This document shows, piece by piece, positions 62,811 to 64,000 of a stretch of DNA of 64,000 bases. The position numbers and the translations under genes are program-made. The notes below the pieces were generated by a model. The model was not told where the DNA came from. It made no database searches and worked only from the letters and a program-made list of their open reading frames with translations. The stretch comes from Curtobacterium pusillum (GTDB taxonomy: Bacteria; Actinomycetota; Actinomycetes; Actinomycetales; Microbacteriaceae). Each line of letters starts with the position of its first letter. Position 1 is the stretch's first letter. The DNA lies in NCBI RefSeq assembly GCF_007673235.1, contig NZ_VDZH01000003.1:531168-595167 (forward strand). The letters are read 5' to 3'.

Positions 62811-64000
62811 CGTGCGGCTCCCGTCGGTTCCCATGCTTCGCGTTCGTCGGCTCCGAGCAGCAGGAAGCCCTGCTTGCGGAGCCCGTCACCGCCGTTGGCG
62901 AACCCGTCGTAGTCGACCGCGGCCATCGTCGCGGGGTGCGCCATCCACTGCTTCGCCAGGTCGACGGCGGCGTCCTCGGCCCAGGCCTGCAGCTGGCCGG
63001 AGTCCAGGCGGCCCGACGCCGGCGTGTACTCGCCCGCGTCGATCGACGCGAGGACGTCGGCGAGGTGGTCGTCGCCCTGGGTCGCATCCGCCTGGAGTGC
63101 GTCGAGCCCTGCTCGGTAGGCGTCGACGTCGGCGGGCAGTCCGTCCGGGCGCCAGCCGTCGCCGAGTCCGTCGGCGAGCTGGTCGTCGACGCGCAGCGCG
63201 AGGTCGATCGGCCGGTCGCCGGGCTGCGGCACGACGACGCGCGCCAGGGCCCGGAGGGTGTCGAGCTGCCCGCGGGTGAGGGCACGGGGCTCGCGGTCGG
63301 GGGCGTCGGGCAGCGAGCGGACGGCGAGGACCCCCCGGGTGCGGGCGCTCACCCGCGGGGAGGCGATCACCCGGGCGGTGTCCGCGGGGACGACGGGGCC
63401 GTGGTCGACCCGTCGGCGCCAGAAGTCGCGGATGCGGTCGGCGACCTCGTCCGGCTGCTCCCACGGCAGCAGGTGCGCCGCCCCCGCGACGACGGCGGAC
63501 TCCCCGGCACTCCAGTGCGGCAGGTTCACGGAGCGCTGGGCGTCCGGTCCGAGGTCGCCGTCCTCGGCGCCGGCGAGCACGAGCGCGGGCACGGGGTTGG
63601 CGGGGAACACGGTCGACCAGTCCTCACGGCTGCCGCGGACGAGCCAGTCGGTCCAGGCCTGCGGCACGGCGCGCTGTACATCGTGGACGGCGGTGGCGTG
63701 CGGTTCGGGTGCCAGGCGGGACGCGGTGTTCGCGTCGACGAAGGCCTCGGCCTCGTCCGGTCCGATCTCGCCGTCGGCCGCCCACGCGAGCATGGTGGCG
63801 CGGCGCTCCTCGTCCATCGGCTCCGGCGACAACGGCGAGGCGGCGAGCAGCACCACGGCCCGGAGCCCGAACAGGCCGTTCGTCCCGTCGACGGTGCGGG
63901 ACGCCACCACGGACGCGACCTTGCCGCCCATCGAGTGCCCGAGGAGCGCCCACTCGGTGACGCCGCTGCGACCGATCGCCCGCTCGACGAGGACGACCAT
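62807..64000 (-). CDS. Alpha/beta-hydrolase fused to gluconate 2-dehydrogenase subunit 3-like domain, 5' end cut
   Basis: The frame is open to the window edge, so the true start is missing; 397 residues are visible. The first 200 or so form an alpha/beta-hydrolase with nucleophile elbow LLGHSMGGKVASVVASRT, a later PVPALVLAGAEDGDLGP acid-strand segment and AGAAHLLPWEQPDEVADRIR carrying the catalytic His. After a linker, residues about 240-385 match the gluconate 2-dehydrogenase subunit 3 type (LTRGQLDTLRALARVVVPQP; LAKQWMAHPATMAAVDYDGF). The latter usually pairs with a GMC flavoprotein, which is encoded directly downstream with ATGA overlap. Confidence 0.85.
   Translation of the reverse strand: MVVLVERAIGRSGVTEWALLGHSMGGKVASVVASRTVDGTNGLFGLRAVVLLAASPLSPEPMDEERRATMLAWAADGEIGPDEAEAFVDANTASRLAPEPHATAVHDVQRAVPQAWTDWLVRGSREDWSTVFPANPVPALVLAGAEDGDLGPDAQRSVNLPHWSAGESAVVAGAAHLLPWEQPDEVADRIRDFWRRRVDHGPVVPADTARVIASPRVSARTRGVLAVRSLPDAPDREPRALTRGQLDTLRALARVVVPQPGDRPIDLALRVDDQLADGLGDGWRPDGLPADVDAYRAGLDALQADATQGDDHLADVLASIDAGEYTPASGRLDSGQLQAWAEDAAVDLAKQWMAHPATMAAVDYDGFANGGDGLRKQGFLLLGADEREAWEPTGAAR

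Overview
The window is about 64 kb of very GC-rich DNA from an actinobacterium. Gene content and order (rpmH-rnpA-yidD-yidC, dnaA, dnaN, gnd, recF, DUF721, gyrB, gyrA, then tRNA-Ile and tRNA-Ala, crgA, trpG and the fha/pstP/rodA/pbpA/pkn cluster) mark it as the chromosomal replication origin region. A Microbacteriaceae genome, most likely Curtobacterium-like, fits best; this is an inference from layout and protein character, not from a database search.

Positions 1-13.5 kb form the origin core. yidC, yidD, rnpA and rpmH run leftward. dnaA, dnaN, gnd, recF, a DciA-like gene, gyrB, gyrA and a DUF3566 membrane protein run rightward. Consensus DnaA boxes flank dnaA on both sides, and the dnaA-dnaN gap is the best oriC candidate. 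Two tRNA genes follow. From 14 to 17.7 kb come a basic membrane protein, a cyclophilin, a zinc-finger rhomboid protease, an unusual intergenic cluster of DnaA-box-like sites, crgA and trpG. From 17.8 to 26.9 kb lies the leftward fhaA-fhaB-pstP-rodA-pbpA-pknA-pknB operon for growth and cell-wall control, whose genes mostly overlap by 3-4 bases. tRNA-Leu follows.

From 27 kb the region is accessory and mostly metabolic. A small membrane protein, a Fic protein with its own C-terminal winged helix, a TetR and a PucR regulator precede gabT-gabD-puo (putrescine to succinate). A small acidic ORF, a VapBC-type toxin-antitoxin pair, an APC permease with a succinate-semialdehyde dehydrogenase, and aguA/aguB follow. 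Together these encode a nearly contiguous route from agmatine through putrescine and GABA to succinate. A shared TGTACA-centred motif occurs at the pucR/gabT and permease promoters. An AraC regulator and an iron-siderophore ABC importer behind a DtxR/IdeR-type iron box occupy 41.5-46.5 kb. A VOC protein, two SDRs, an XRE regulator and a DUF1345 protein follow.

A second polyamine/amine module fills 50.4-60.8 kb. It has two flavin oxidases, an aminotransferase and an Lrp regulator on the minus strand, and an aldehyde dehydrogenase plus a spermidine/putrescine-type importer (potADBC order) on the plus strand. The window ends with a GMC oxidoreductase and the truncated gene of an alpha/beta-hydrolase fused to a gluconate-dehydrogenase-subunit-3-like domain.

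A family of short inverted repeats built on CCTGGAGGC(A/G)CGG is scattered through the window. Most copies sit between genes, but one pair lies inside the potA reading frame. No rRNA, insertion sequence, prophage or CRISPR array was seen.
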